This document shows positions 1-11,080 of a DNA stretch of 64,000 nucleotides, piece after piece. The DNA is taken from the NCBI GenBank assembly GCA_032718865.1, contig JALUTQ010000046.1, forward strand, positions 372,001 to 436,000, read 5' to 3'. This DNA comes from Tilletia caries. Its lineage: Eukaryota; Basidiomycota; Exobasidiomycetes; Tilletiales; Tilletiaceae. The notes beneath the pieces are model-generated. The model saw only the letters and a list, made by a program, of their open reading frames with translations, had not been told where the DNA came from and did no database searches. The stretch's first letter is position 1. Each line of letters starts with the position of its first letter. The position numbers and the translations under genes are program-made.

Positions 1-1
1 C

Positions 2-3000
2 CGCAAGGCGCCTCTGTCGACTTACGGAATCTCTCACTCTAGATTCGTCAAGGATAAAGTCTTGGTCTCTCCCAAGATCGGACGCCTTGCGACAGTAAAC
101 TTTACGCGTGCAACTGAGCCTTCAGGTGTGAAGATTGTCAAGACGGTACGTACCGAGATTTGTCAGGATGACCCACTGATGCCCGCTTCACTGGCAGTAT
201 CAGTACAGGACACGATCATTGATCGTCTTCGCGATAAATGGATGACAAGCACGAAAGACCTGTGGGGTCCTCGTCCGTTGAAGCTCCCCCCTTTTCGGGA
301 GATCAACCATTCAATTCCACTTATCGACGAAAATTACCGACCTACCAGTCGACCGGCCAAATGTCCGGAACAATTCCGACAAGCGTACATCGACAAGATC
401 AACACTTACACGGAGGCTGGCTGGTGGCAACGAGCCAGCGTTCCCGCTGCAATGCCAATGATGCCAATCCCCAAAAAGGATAACCGTATTCGTACGGTAG
501 TCGACGCAAGGCAACGCAACGACAACACTCACAAGGACGTCACTCCGTTTCCCGATCAAGACGTGATTCGACGTGACGTAGCTCGAGCAAAGTTCCGCTC
601 CAAGCTGGATCAAGCCGACTTCTTCGAGCAAATCCGTATTATCCCAGAGGATGTCGGAAAGACGGCGTTTGCTACGCCATTCGGCACTTTTGTCAGCCTC
701 GTGGCTCAGCAAGGAGACTGTAACGTCCCTAGTACAGCCCAGCAGCTGATGATGTTCCTCTTCCGAGAAATCATCGGCAGGTTTGCCCACGCGTACTTGG
801 ACGATATCTTTATATTTTCCGACACTCTAGAAGAACACGAGGAGCACCTTGCCACCGTGTTCGACATACTCAGGCGGGCTGAGCTCTACCTCTCGAAGGA
901 CAAAATGGATCTATATTCGAAGTCCATGATTTGTCTAGGGCACGTTATTGATGATAACGGCCTACATGCGGATGAGGATAAACTGAGCAAGATTATCGCC
1001 TGGAAGGAGATGAGTACAGTCAAAGAGGTTCAGCGTTTTTCTTGGACTGGTCCAGTACCTTGCCCAGTTCTTCCCAAACCTTTCCACAATGACGAGCCCC
1101 ATCTCCAAGCTCACGCAGAAAGGACAACCGTTCGAATGGGGTCCCTTACAGGTCGCGTGTCTGGCGCAACTACAACGCGCTGCCGCCAACGCTCCCATTC
1201 TGAAACCAATCGATCCGGCACACAATAAAGAGCCTATCTTTGTTGTTACCGACGCCTCCACGTCTGGCGTCGGTGGCCTGTACGGCCAGGGCCAAACCTG
1301 GCAAACAATGCGGCCCGCTGGGTTCCACAGTCGCAAGTTCAACTCTGCGCAAATGAACTATCGAACGCACGAGCAAGAGCTGCTTGCCGTGCTTGAGGCG
1401 TTGATGAAATGGGAGGACCAACTGCTAGGACGGCAGTTCACAATCATCACGGACCACCGCAGCCTTGAGTATCTACAGACTCAGAAGACACTCAGCGGTC
1501 GACAAATTCGCTGGCTTGAATACCTCTCGCGTTTCACATATACCATTTAGTATGTAGCTGGTGAAACAAATGTGGTCGCAGACTACCTCTCCCGCTTCTG
1601 GGAAGACCCAAAGGTCCCTTCAGAGCCTCACGACTATGTCAACGCCGACGCGCGCCTCAGCGATGACGACGACGGTCCTCCAAACTTGTATACTGCTGCG
1701 ATCCGGCGCAACACTACGGGCGCCAACAACGGGCGTCGGCAAGTCTCGGCACCCAACGCCGCCGAACACACGCCGCCTACTCGACCATCTCTACCTGCTG
1801 CGATCAAAACCGCCATCGACGTCAATGGTCTCGGCGATGACCTCTCTCCTGCCATCCAAGCCGGCTACGCTAGCGACATATTCTTCCGCCTCATCTGGTC
1901 CAAACCTGAAGACCACACCGTCCACTTCGAGGTCGAGGACGAGTTCCTGTGGCGCAAGCAAGATGATGGCAGTCGCACTCTTTGCATCCCAGGGGCCCTT
2001 TTTAAAGGTAGGAGGGTGACGGAGCTTCTGATCGACAGTACTCACAAAGGCCTTGGACACCTTGGTTCACTTAAGACTCTCACAGAACTCCGCAGATACT
2101 ACTTCTGGCCTCGCATGGTCAAAGACGTTGAAGCGTTTGTCAAATCCTGTGGACCCTGCGCGGTTACCAAGACATCACCCACATCCCCTCAAGGCAAGCT
2201 CCATACCATTCGTGTCCCGGACACACCATGGAAAGGCATGGCCATCGACTTCGTCGGACCGTTGCCCTTGACGGAAGATGGCTTTGACTTCCTATTGGTT
2301 GTCATTTGTTTGTACAGTTCAATGGTACATTTCATTCCGACAACAACAACAGTCACCGCTTCGGGGTCTGCCAAGCTCATCTACGACGGGATCTACCGCT
2401 AAGGTTGTCCCCGGAGTAACGCGGAGGGCTCCGCCTCCGCACTTCCAAATTCCGCCGGAATTTTGACTTTTTGAGGCGAGCTCCGCCTCCGCAGACTAAG
2501 ACAGAGCTGAAAAAACTCAGCTCCGCGTTCCGACGGAATTATACAAAAGTTGAAATCCCAGCTCCGCGCTCCGCGTTTTTTTCTGTGCGTTTTTCATAAT
2601 GCTCCTCCGTGCTCCGTGTATGCGGAGCTCGGAATTCCGCGGAATTCCGTCGGAGCGCAGTGATGGTATAATTTGCTCTCAGAATGACTCTAACACAATC
2701 AGAGCTATACATTCACCATCCGACATTGTTGCGGTATTGACTCCAGTGCTATTCTGAAGCTCTCAACGGATGATGATGCCTGTTTTATCTCCTGCGCGTG
2801 TCTCGGCGATGCCTATTTTTTCGGAATTCCGCACATTTCCGCGGAACTTGGACGGAATTCCGGCGGAGCGCACCCAAAATAAGGTCACGTGACCCCATTT
2901 TTCGACGATCACGTGACCTCACAGCTCCGACGGAATTCCGCGGAAATTCCGCCGGAATTTTCGCACAATTTTGACGACTCCGCGCTCCGTACTTTTTGAC

Positions 3001-4160
3001 TAGTGGGCCCAGGATTGGGCTCCGCGCTCCGCGTAAATTCCGGCGGAGTCCTCCAGGCGGACTCCGTGCTTTTTTAAGGTCAAAAATCTCTCAAAAGTGA
3101 GCTCCGCGCTCCGCCTCCGGCGGAGCCCTCCGTCGGAGGAGTACGGAGTCCGCAAAACCCCAGCTCCGCGTCAACTCCGGGGACAACCTTATCTACCGCC
3201 TCCACGGTTTGCCAGAGAGCATCATCTCTGACCAAGACACACGCTGGAAGTCAACGTTCTGGCAAGAACTCCACCGCCTTCAAGGAACAAGGTTGCGCTT
3301 CTCGACAGCGTACCATCCCGAGACTGACGGCGCCACCGAACGGGCCAACCGAACCGCCATCCAGATCCTGCGATCCATGGTCAGCGCTGACCAGAAGGAC
3401 TGGAAGGATCGGCTGACAGCTACCGAGTTCGCAATGAACTCGCAAACGAACCAGACCACTGGATTCAGCCCCTTCGAAATGCTTTACGGTTTCAACCCAG
3501 TCATGGTTCCGAACCCTGCATCCTCCAGCAAGATCAGCCCATTCAAAGGCGTTCGACAGTACCACGAAAAAGATCAAGCTCAACATGATGGCTGCTCACG
3601 ACAGCATCATCGCCTCTCGCACCCGACAGACCACGCAAGCTAATAAGCGTCGGTCAGTCACCGCACCGTACCAGGTAGGCGACTTGGTCTACTTGTCCAC
3701 CAAGAATCTTAAGCTTCCGACAGGACGAGCATCTAAGTTATTGCCACGATACCTTGGCCCGTACAAGATCGCCAAGTGTCTTGTGGAGCAGGATGCATTC
3801 ACCATTGAGCTACCTAAAGAACTAAAGGATCGCCGGATCCACCCAACGTTTCACAGTAGCCTCCTGAAGCCTCACGTACCGAACGACGATAAGTTGTTTC
3901 CTGGTCGTGAACCAAAAGCATTTTATGACTTTGGTACAAATGAGGATGAAGAGTGGCAAGTGGAAGATGTCCTCGGTCATCGTTGGCTATCCGCCCGCCT
4001 TCAGCTGCTTGTACTGTGGTCGACTGGAGAGAACACCTGGGAGCCAATTGGGAATTGCAACCGACTCTCTGTACTGGACAAGTACTTGGAGCTTCATGGT
4101 GTACACCAGCCCGACATGCTACCTCAAGGTACTCACACCTCAGGATTGGTCAGATCATAA
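2..4160 (+). pseudogene. pol: Degenerate Ty3/gypsy pol: RT, RNase H, integrase, chromodomain
   Basis: The frame is already open at base 2, so the gene begins before the window. The reverse transcriptase has the YLDD box (AYLDDIFIFS, near 790-830) and RNase H follows (VVTDAS, ITDHRSLEYL, near 1240-1480). The integrase has a zinc-binding H/C region (CGPCAV near 2150), VPDTPWKGMAIDFVG, and past the MITE LPESIISDQD and TERANR. A chromodomain ends the protein (WQVEDVLGH to WEPIGN, 3955-4055). Four lesions are visible: an extra T in the T5 run at 1036-1040, an in-frame TAG at 1548-1550 where family members usually have Gln before YVAG, the MITE at 2400-3191, and a one-base slip in the A run at 3567-3571. 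The role was reverse transcription and integration of the element. Confidence 0.88.
2400..3191. mobile_element. 792-bp hAT-type MITE inserted in the gypsy integrase
   Basis: Terminal inverted repeats TAAGGTTGTCCCCGGAGT start at 2400, and their exact inverse ends at 3191. The 8-bp duplication TCTACCGC flanks them at 2392-2399 and 3192-3199. Eight-base duplication is the hAT signature. The interior has no coding capacity and is packed with short words such as GGAGCGCGGAG and GGAATTCCG in both orientations. The first three bases of the element form the TAA that ends the upstream integrase frame. The frame resumes exactly one target duplication later, so host codons on both sides are still in register. 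Confidence 0.9.
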
Positions 4161-4594
4161 ACGTGCAGCACGTGACTACGATCTGACAGCGTTGAGTCCT
4201 TTACACAAAAAACACAAAAGAAAAAAAAATATATACAGAAAACCTCAATTAAACAAATACGCAGCACTTAGAGGTGTACCGTGCATGACGCAGGAACGAA
4301 GGTCCCGTCGGAGTATATGCACCTACATTCTAGACCTTTGAATATGTGCTGGGTACCTGCAGATAAATGGCAGTGCCTTGCATGGTCTAGAACCTCAAAC
4401 GCCGAAAAATCGGGACGGAGTTTTTAACCCGTTCCTGACCACACCTTCACTCAACACCGCTCAGCATTTCACCTCTACGTTGCATCGGCATCGAGTTGAA
4501 CACCACTCGAAGCAATCCAATGTTGCGCTCCTGAACGCTTGCTGCGGTGCGCAGCACACTGCTGATGGTCGCCGTGGATGGGGAGAGAGGAAGC
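4161..4594 (+). other. Non-coding gap between gypsy pol and the downstream ORF
   Basis: I see no credible gene here. There is an A-rich patch (4206-4230) and unique sequence leading to the TATA box at 4595. It lies inside the gypsy element, between the chromodomain stop and the extra ORF. Confidence 0.5.
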
Positions 4595-4602
4595 TATATA
4601 AG
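4595..4602 (+). promoter_or_regulatory. TATA box of an internal gypsy transcription unit
   Basis: TATATAAG lies about 90 bp before the ATG at 4695. Between them is a (CA)n tract (about 4657-4694). The spacing fits a stand-alone promoter for the ORF that follows, rather than readthrough from pol. Confidence 0.45.
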
Positions 4603-4694
4603 AGACAGTGTCGTTAGGGAGAATTGACTGATTCTACTCATCAAAACACACTCTCAGTACACACACACACACACACACTCACACACACACACAC

Positions 4695-5361
4695 ATGACT
4701 TATACACACACTTCTGATCCTCGGATCCCTCCTCGCACTCCTCGCGACAACACTCCTCACCCTTCCTACTCTCCCAACGACTCCCTGGTCATCAAGGACG
4801 AACAAGAGGATCCTGTTTTTGCAGTCTTTCGGTTTCTACACTCAAGAACGGCTCCCGAACGGCGAAACCGATTCCGAACAAGATGGCGACCCACTTCCCT
4901 TTGTTCCTCAGTCACAGCACATCCAGACCGCCGTCGACACCGCCCTCCACTACGTATTTAGTACCTTCTCAATGATGTCAGCTAATACTAGGGCTTGTTA
5001 CTTTATGTACATGAAGCCGTTTCTCCGTCCTGAGCTGGAGGAAGCGGTTGCCCAAGCAACTGCTCAGCTCCAGGCTGAGAATGATCGACTTACGGCCGAG
5101 AACGAGCGCCTCGACCGACACCTTCGAGCCCGACTCCGACTCGCCGGCTCCCGGTTTTACTTTCTTCCGGAATCCCGGTGGTCTCAACAATCGTGGTCTC
5201 GCCACTCACTCCGCCAACTCAACCACGCGGACGGGGTCAACATGGCGGCCCAACTTATTGTAGCTGCCGATGGTAACACTCACCACCCCTATCTCCTCCA
5301 CAACCCCGCTTACCGCTACTGTCTCCGCCGCTTTGCCCCCTACTCCCACTCTCACCCTTAA
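4695..5361 (+). pseudogene. Extra coiled-coil ORF between gypsy pol and the 3' LTR
   Basis: Two overlapping open frames (4695-4961 and 4819-5361) join into about 220 residues if one single-base shift near 4815-4822 is allowed. The N-terminal third is Pro/Thr/Ser-rich with SLVIKDEQEDPVFA. The middle has a heptad-like stretch, ELEEAVAQATAQLQAENDRL and more, that predicts a coiled coil. The tail is basic and Ser/His-rich. I recognise no family. The place, downstream of pol and before the purine tract, is where env-like or accessory genes sit in some gypsy elements. A gag-like fragment of another insertion is the other possibility. The function is unknown. Confidence 0.45.
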
Positions 5362-5480
5362 AAGTTTCCTCACTGCTCCCTTTGTCTCTCCACTATGCTT
5401 CCTCCACAAAAAATTCCCCTCTTTCTTGACTTCTTCAAAATTTACACTTTGGTGAAAAACTCTTTTGACTGACATGTCAG

Positions 5481-5495
5481 CCCAGAAGGGGAGGA
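5481..5495 (+). other. Polypurine tract of the gypsy element
   Basis: CCCAGAAGGGGAGGA directly abuts the TGTAAG start of the 3' LTR. This is the normal primer site for plus-strand DNA synthesis in LTR retrotransposons. Confidence 0.75.
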
Positions 5496-6041
5496 TGTAA
5501 GGTGTCTGACATATGTAGGTGCCACGCGTACATTATTCAGCACCTCACAAGTTAACATTTCTATCCTCTCACCCGTACCGACGCGTGGTGACCGACGCGT
5601 GGTGCGGGTTGTTTTTCTTCTCTATAATTTACGCATTGATATATGGTATCTGCGCGCGCGATATGTGGTGCGCGTTGTTTTTATTTCTCACCTGAGACGC
5701 GCCGCGCGTCGACAAGTGTCACGTGGCGCGTGTGGTGTGCGACGCGTGGTGCGCGTTGGTTTCTCACGCGCCCAACGCGTGGTGCGCGTCACGTGCCACA
5801 TATGGTGCGTGTTGTTTACAATTTTAGGTGAAGTGTTGGTTCACGCGAATTTACCATCGAAACACATTTTTCGCGTGGTGAACCAACGCTCACCACGCGC
5901 ACCGCGCGCACCACTCACCACCGCTTCCTCTCACCTCACCTCGCCACACTCACACTTCCCCTTTGACTCGTCCCTGCTCCCATGATGACTGTATGACTGT
6001 GTATGTATTTAGCCCGTGTCAAAGGATGACTGTGTATTGAC
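5496..6041 (+). repeat. Gypsy 3' LTR, left part (U3)
   Basis: It starts TGTAAGGTGTCTGACA after the polypurine tract and holds GC-rich near-repeats of ACGCGTGGTGCGCGT. It breaks at the hAT insertion after the target duplication GTATTGAC (6034-6041). The remainder of the LTR resumes at 14890. Confidence 0.8.
5524..5780 (+). promoter_or_regulatory. Cluster of MluI-box (ACGCGT) and CACGTG sites in the LTR U3
   Basis: ACGCGT occurs at 5524, 5581, 5595, 5742 and 5775, and once more across the hAT at 14931. CACGTG is present near 5720, 5790 and 14944. ACGCGT is the core bound by the fungal G1/S factor MBF, and CACGTG is a bHLH E-box. Regulation by them is an inference from motif density only. Confidence 0.45.
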
Positions 6042-6336
6042 CAGGGCTCGGCAGAACTAAGGCGACTAAGAAACTAAGACTATCCGACTAAGCCTTAGTC
6101 CCGACTAGACTAGACTATGACTAAGGGTTTTTGGCATCCGACTATGACTATGACTAAGGCCCCGCCAGGTCCGACTATAGTCGGTCTTAGTCTCTTAGTC
6201 GGACCCTTTTTGGGTTTTTCATCCGGGCTGAGATGCTTGAAAGGCCCTCCTTCGCGTTCACAAACTACTTCGAGTCATGCACTTCAAATTAGTAGGAACA
6301 CACAATTGTGACAGAAATCTCAGACTAGCATCCGAC
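6042..6336. repeat. Left subterminal region of the hAT element
   Basis: It is dense in ACTAAG, CTTAGTC and GACTATGACTA words on both strands, for example 6056-6205. The same words recur in the right subterminal region (14575-14881), which marks the two as ends of one element. There is no gene here. Confidence 0.7.
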
Positions 6337-6950
6337 CAAGGTTCGGCAACTATCTTCACTATGTAACTATGATAACTATATAGTTATAACTAATAGTGAT
6401 AACTTGACTATACTTTGGGCGGCGAAGCCGCCTAGAAAAAATAGTAGCTATAACTTTTTCAGATCGGCGCGGAGTAACTAATAGTTGAAATAGTTATTAA
6501 AAATCGCACTTGGCTGATATAGCCGCTAGATGGTCACTATGTAGTAGCTCCAGCTACTCCTAGTCACATATAGTCGCTATTTCAGTTACTCATAGCCACA
6601 TATAGTGACTATTTCACCCAAATATAACTTTTTGTGTTGGACAGGGGCTGGCTGAGACAGCTGTTGGATAGTTACTATATAGTAGTTCCAGTCACTTATA
6701 GCCACATATAGTGACTATGTCGATCTCACTTCGTGCTGAACCAGTCACAGGTAGCTGCTGGAAGTAACTATAGTGGCTGTTTCAGCGAAAAGCCAACCAA
6801 AATTTTGCATGGCTGAAATAGTAACTATTAGTTTTTATAGTAGCTATTTCTCACTTGACTATACTATTTCCCGCCGAGGTGACCACTCACTATAACTTGA
6901 CTATACTATTTCGCAGAAAAGTGGTAACTCTAGTAGCTTGCCGAGCCTTG
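6337..6950. mobile_element. 614-bp hAT-type MITE nested in the large hAT
   Basis: The ends CAAGGTTCGGCAAC and inverted CAAGGCTCGGCAAG are flanked by the 8-bp duplication CATCCGAC at 6329-6336 and 6951-6958. The interior is AT-rich, with many ATAGTAACTA and ATAGTGACTA words and no ORF. The ends share CTCGGCA with those of the surrounding 8.8-kb hAT, so the same transposase may have moved it. Confidence 0.88.
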
Positions 6951-7125
6951 CATCCGACAATTCGTCGGATTAGTTCGACAAATAATTTGACGTGTCCGAC
7001 GTCCGATTAGCATTCGCATTCGCCGAGTTACTATTACATAATAATTAATATGCACTACTTTCCGTTTAGCTCTGGCGCGCGTCGACAGTCATGTCCTGCA
7101 CGGCCGTCAGCGAAATTTTGCCGCA

Positions 7126-9518
7126 ATGGAGCTCAAAGCCTTCCAACAAGTACGAGCGCACAGCAAACATCCGTCCGCTGCTGCTGAAGAGGTGGTGCGC
7201 GAAGGCGCGCGCTTGTTCTGGCCCACGTCCTCGTACCAATTCGACACGATCTTCAACAAACTTTTTGGCTCGCCGATGTCGGCTGGAAACGAAGTACTTC
7301 GCACGGCTCTACGACCTCGCCCTCCCGATTCCTTTACCGACACACGAGGTGCCGGTCCTTATGGCCCAGTCGGAGAGTTGTGGCTCAATTTCTGCGTCCA
7401 CTATCGTGCTCAAGCCATCGGATTCGATCTTGACCACATTGAGGCCATATCTCACGCTCTCATCCCGGAGCTCGCCGCTGAGCTCCTCCATCTCGACTCC
7501 GGCTACTCCCCAGAGGAGGCGCACCACCACATCTCCTCCGCGGGGGCCTACGGACGACTGGTATTTCCCGTCACGCCCAGTCGCCTGCGCGACGTCCACG
7601 AGTGGATTGTGGCGAAGGAGCAAGTTTTCGAACTTCACGAGCGAGTGACTGGGCTACAGCAGAAGCTGAACTGGCTTCACATCCATCATGGATCTCTCGA
7701 CCGACTCACCTCCTGTTTACACTTCGCTCGCCAAGAGAATAGCGCTCTCCAGGCTCAGATCCGGAAAGCCAACGAGGATCGAGATGGCGCCATCCTATCT
7801 CTCCGAATGGCCGACGAGCAGCTCGAAACCCAGACGACCGTACTCGTCAACCTACGAGCCGAGTTCGACGCCCTCGATACCAAGGCCGATCGTCTCGAGG
7901 ACGAGCTGACGGCCTGCAGAAGACAGCTGGACGGAGCTGATCAGACGGAACCGTCCAAACCCGCCGATACAGTACAAGTCGCAGTCCAGACCGATCCCGT
8001 CGACACGATGCAAGTCGCGGTCCAAGCCGAATCTGTCGATCCCGTCGTTCAAACCGATCCCATCAACATCGACACGGTACGATTCACCGATCCCATCCAA
8101 GCTGGCGTCCAGATCGATCTCGTTGACACGGCTGATCCCGTGGACGCGGAACAAGTCGCGGTCCGGATTAATCCCGTCGACACGGCGCATGAGAAGATCG
8201 ATTCTGCCGTCTGCAACCCGGCACAGGTTGCCGCCGGACCTTCGCTTTCCGGTCACCCTCTCCCTGAAGCGATTCCGGCAACGACCGAATCCGGTTGGCT
8301 CTCACTCCCTTCACCAACACGCAAGTGTCGACCCGCGCCTCTGGATGGCCAGCGCGAGGTCAACTCCCTCGTATTTGGCATGAAGACGTGCCTCGTCAAG
8401 CCGACAGACATTTTTACGTGGATGCGGGGGCCCGGACGGTATACTTCGTACAAACTTGTGGGTTCTGGCTCCCAAGGTTCAGTGTTCCGGGCTCGCGACT
8501 ACCTTCAACCGGAGCCCGTTGCCATTAAGTCAATAATCGGCCGAACTCACCAGTCTTTTCCGAGGACGGTATGGAATGAACTCGGTGCGCTCGTGCGTAT
8601 TTCCCATTCAAACATCATACGATTGCGCGACGTTCTACTCGTGCAAAATTCCAATCGCCCGCAAATCCAGCTTGTGCTTGACTTCTGCGAGACCGACCTT
8701 CTTCAGGTCCTCTCGCATCAACCCTCACGCGGACTCCTCTCTGCGGCCGTCATCGCAAATTTGATGTCACAAGTAGCTGAGGGACTGCGGGCTGTTCACT
8801 TGGTGAGTCTCTGTCCAAATTTGATCAACATCCACAACTCCGGACTCACAGCGCGCTTATATCTTTTACAGGCTCAATTATCTCACTTTGACATTAAGCC
8901 GGCAAACATCCTCATCGACAATCGAGGACACGTACGGATCGGCGACTTCGGCCTCGCAGAAGACCTACGTCAACCACCGCCCCAATTACGATCTCAGAGT
9001 GTCGTCAGTCTCTGGTATCGGGCTCCAGAGGCCTTGCTGCGTTCCATGGAACTCGGCAGTGCGGTAGACGTTTGGAGCTTGGAGTCGTGCTCGCACACGT
9101 GCTTGATCCCACTGGCGCGCCTCCTTGGTACGCCGGCCGTGCCGACGAGATGATCAGCCTCATCGCTGCAGACATGGACAAGATGGGTCAAGAGCTCTGG
9201 CCCGGATCCGACGCCCTACCCGGCGCTGTATGCGACGAGAGGATTCCGTACAGCGATCCGCAGCGTGGATTTGGGCGGGGTGCTAGACTACCGCCCGGTG
9301 TGGTACCACGTCCACCTCTGCACGCCCGCTTGCGAATGGTACGGGGTTCAGACTCTTCATACGACGATCTCATTCGAATCCTGCCTGACATCTTGGTGCT
9401 GGATCCCTACGAACGTCCAACCATGCACACAATCTTAAACATGGGTATGGGATTGCAGAATATTGTTCAGGCGCCTCTTCCACAGTTCCCGTCGAAACAC
9501 ACTGTAGAAATTCGATGA
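7126..9518 (+). CDS. Protein kinase (CDK/CMGC-like) with N-terminal coiled coil, cargo of the hAT; one frameshift
   Basis: The catalytic half starts near residue 435. It has the glycine loop LVGSGSQGSVFRA, the ATP-binding lysine in PVAIKSI, the catalytic loop HFDIKPANIL, the Mg loop GDFGLAE, and SLWYRAPE followed by DVWSL, a CDK-like layout. Phe replaces Arg of HRD. An intron at 8803-8871 (69 nt) splits the sequence just before HFDIK. The N-terminal part has a long coiled coil (about residues 170-280) and then degenerate repeats of VAVQTDPVD (about 280-350). After DVWSL one G appears missing near 9081: the other frame continues GVVLAHVLDPTG to the end, with LDPYERPT of subdomain XI. This is either a real lesion or a sequencing slip. 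The gene lies wholly between the hAT ends and faces the transposase gene. Confidence 0.75.
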
Positions 9519-9629
9519 TGGCCTCCCTTTGCGATGATATTTGGTAACCATAAGTCGACTTCAATTCGAATTTAGTCACGAACAGCGAACTATTAGCTGG
9601 ATAATAGTCAGAGTTTAGTTGTAGTACGA

Positions 9630-10000
9630 GTGCTATAGTAGGAATATAATAGGACTATAGTACCAGTGCTATAGTAGGACTATAGCAGGACTATAATACC
9701 AGTGCTATAGTAGGCTGTAGGACTATAGTAGGACTATATACCAGTGCTATAGTGGGCTGTAGGACTATAGTAGAACTATAGTAGAGAACTATAGTAGGAC
9801 TATATACCAGTGCTATAGTAGGACTATGGTAGGACTATAGTAGAACTATAGTACCAGTGCTTAAGTAGGACTGTAGTACCATATCATTAGCCAGTACTAT
9901 AGTAGGACTATGGAGTATGGTACCAATGATATTGTAGGACTATAGTACTTAGTACCAGTGCCCAGTGGCCAGTGGCCAGTAGTAGTGCTATAGTACTGTC
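9630..10000. repeat. Degenerate tandem array of CTATAGTAGGACTATAG units
   Basis: Units of roughly 20-45 bp built from CTATAGTAGGACTATAGTACCAGTG are repeated with drift. The array lies in the tail-to-tail gap between the kinase and transposase genes of the hAT, and its ACTATAG words resemble the element's subterminal motifs. Confidence 0.75.
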
Positions 10001-10040
10001 TTTCTGAAAACGGCTGTCAAACAGGATGAGAACGGCTCAA

Positions 10041-10080
10041 GAATGGCCTGTGAATCATGACCCTGATTCACAGGCCATTC
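10041..10080. other. Perfect 17-bp inverted repeat (hairpin)
   Basis: GAATGGCCTGTGAATCA (10041-10057) and its exact complement (10064-10080) enclose a 6-base loop, and weaker pairing extends outward (GAACGG with CCGTTC). It lies 500 bp past the kinase stop and 180 bp past the transposase stop, so it could shape the 3' ends of both transcripts. Confidence 0.7.
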
Positions 10081-11080
10081 TCAACCCGTTCCGCAGACTA
10101 AAAACCGACCAAGCAGATTATTAATTGAATGGTAGTTGGATTTTTAGTCGCATTAGTCGGACTCGTCCGACCATGAGTCGACAACCAGTCGTTCCAATTC
10201 TCACAGTCCACTGTGCTCAGACATTTTAATCTCTTTGATTCCAAGGAAAGACAAGCTAAGCAGGAGTGATTTGCGGAGTCGGAGGAATGGGAGCGGTCGC
10301 CGTAGTGCTAAAGCCGGCTTTGATGAGCTGGTTCGCCAGGAGAAGCTCTTGCAGCGAACGCGGTGACAGGCTTCGGCGGCGTACAGAGCAGATCCGACCC
10401 GCGGCGGAGAATGTACGCTCTACCTCGGCTGTGGAACCCGTGGCAGCCAAGGCCTTGCGAGCAACCTTGGCCAGCGTGGGAAAGTTGACCTGGTTTTCTT
10501 TCCACCACTGGAGTACCGTCGTCCCGGCGCGCATCTTGAACTGAAAGCTCAGGTAAGCTGTGATCTCGTCCACCTCCGATCCAGCGGGCGTATCTTCGTC
10601 AGGGGTTCGCTCTCGCGCCCAGATGTCGATGTCGAGCACATCGGTTGCGACCGGAGCCATCGTCGGCACACCCTGGTGTCCGACGGCCAAACTCACTTCG
10701 CGACGGAGCAGTCCCTTGGCAACTTCGACCTTTTCCGGAAAGTCTTTTTGCAGCGAACGCAGTCGATTTCTTGGGTCTAGAATTGCTGCAAGAAGGAGCG
10801 GCTCACAGGAGCTTGCTTTCTCTCGATAAGGCCGAAGTTTGTCGGCAGTAGCTTGCAATGCATCGCCAAAGAACTTGCCCATGGCACCCTCTGTCTTCCG
10901 TGCGAGGTCGATCTCTACCTTGAGAGCATGGGCGAGCTTCCCGTGCAACGCCAAAGTTTCGCAAGCCGTAGGGCCTCTGATCTCTACTTGCTTGGTCAGA
11001 GCCATGAAGTACCCCAGAATACGAACCGTTCGCCGAAGTAAAACGATCTCTTCTTGCTTGAGGTTGAGTTCCGGACCGTA

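Noticed and set aside
311..790. Minus-strand ORF over the gypsy RT
   Set aside because: It is antisense to conserved RT motifs and has no independent support.
5599..5985. 128-residue Arg/Val-rich ORF in the LTR
   Set aside because: It is composed of ACGCGTGGTGCGCGT repeat DNA, so it is a composition artefact.
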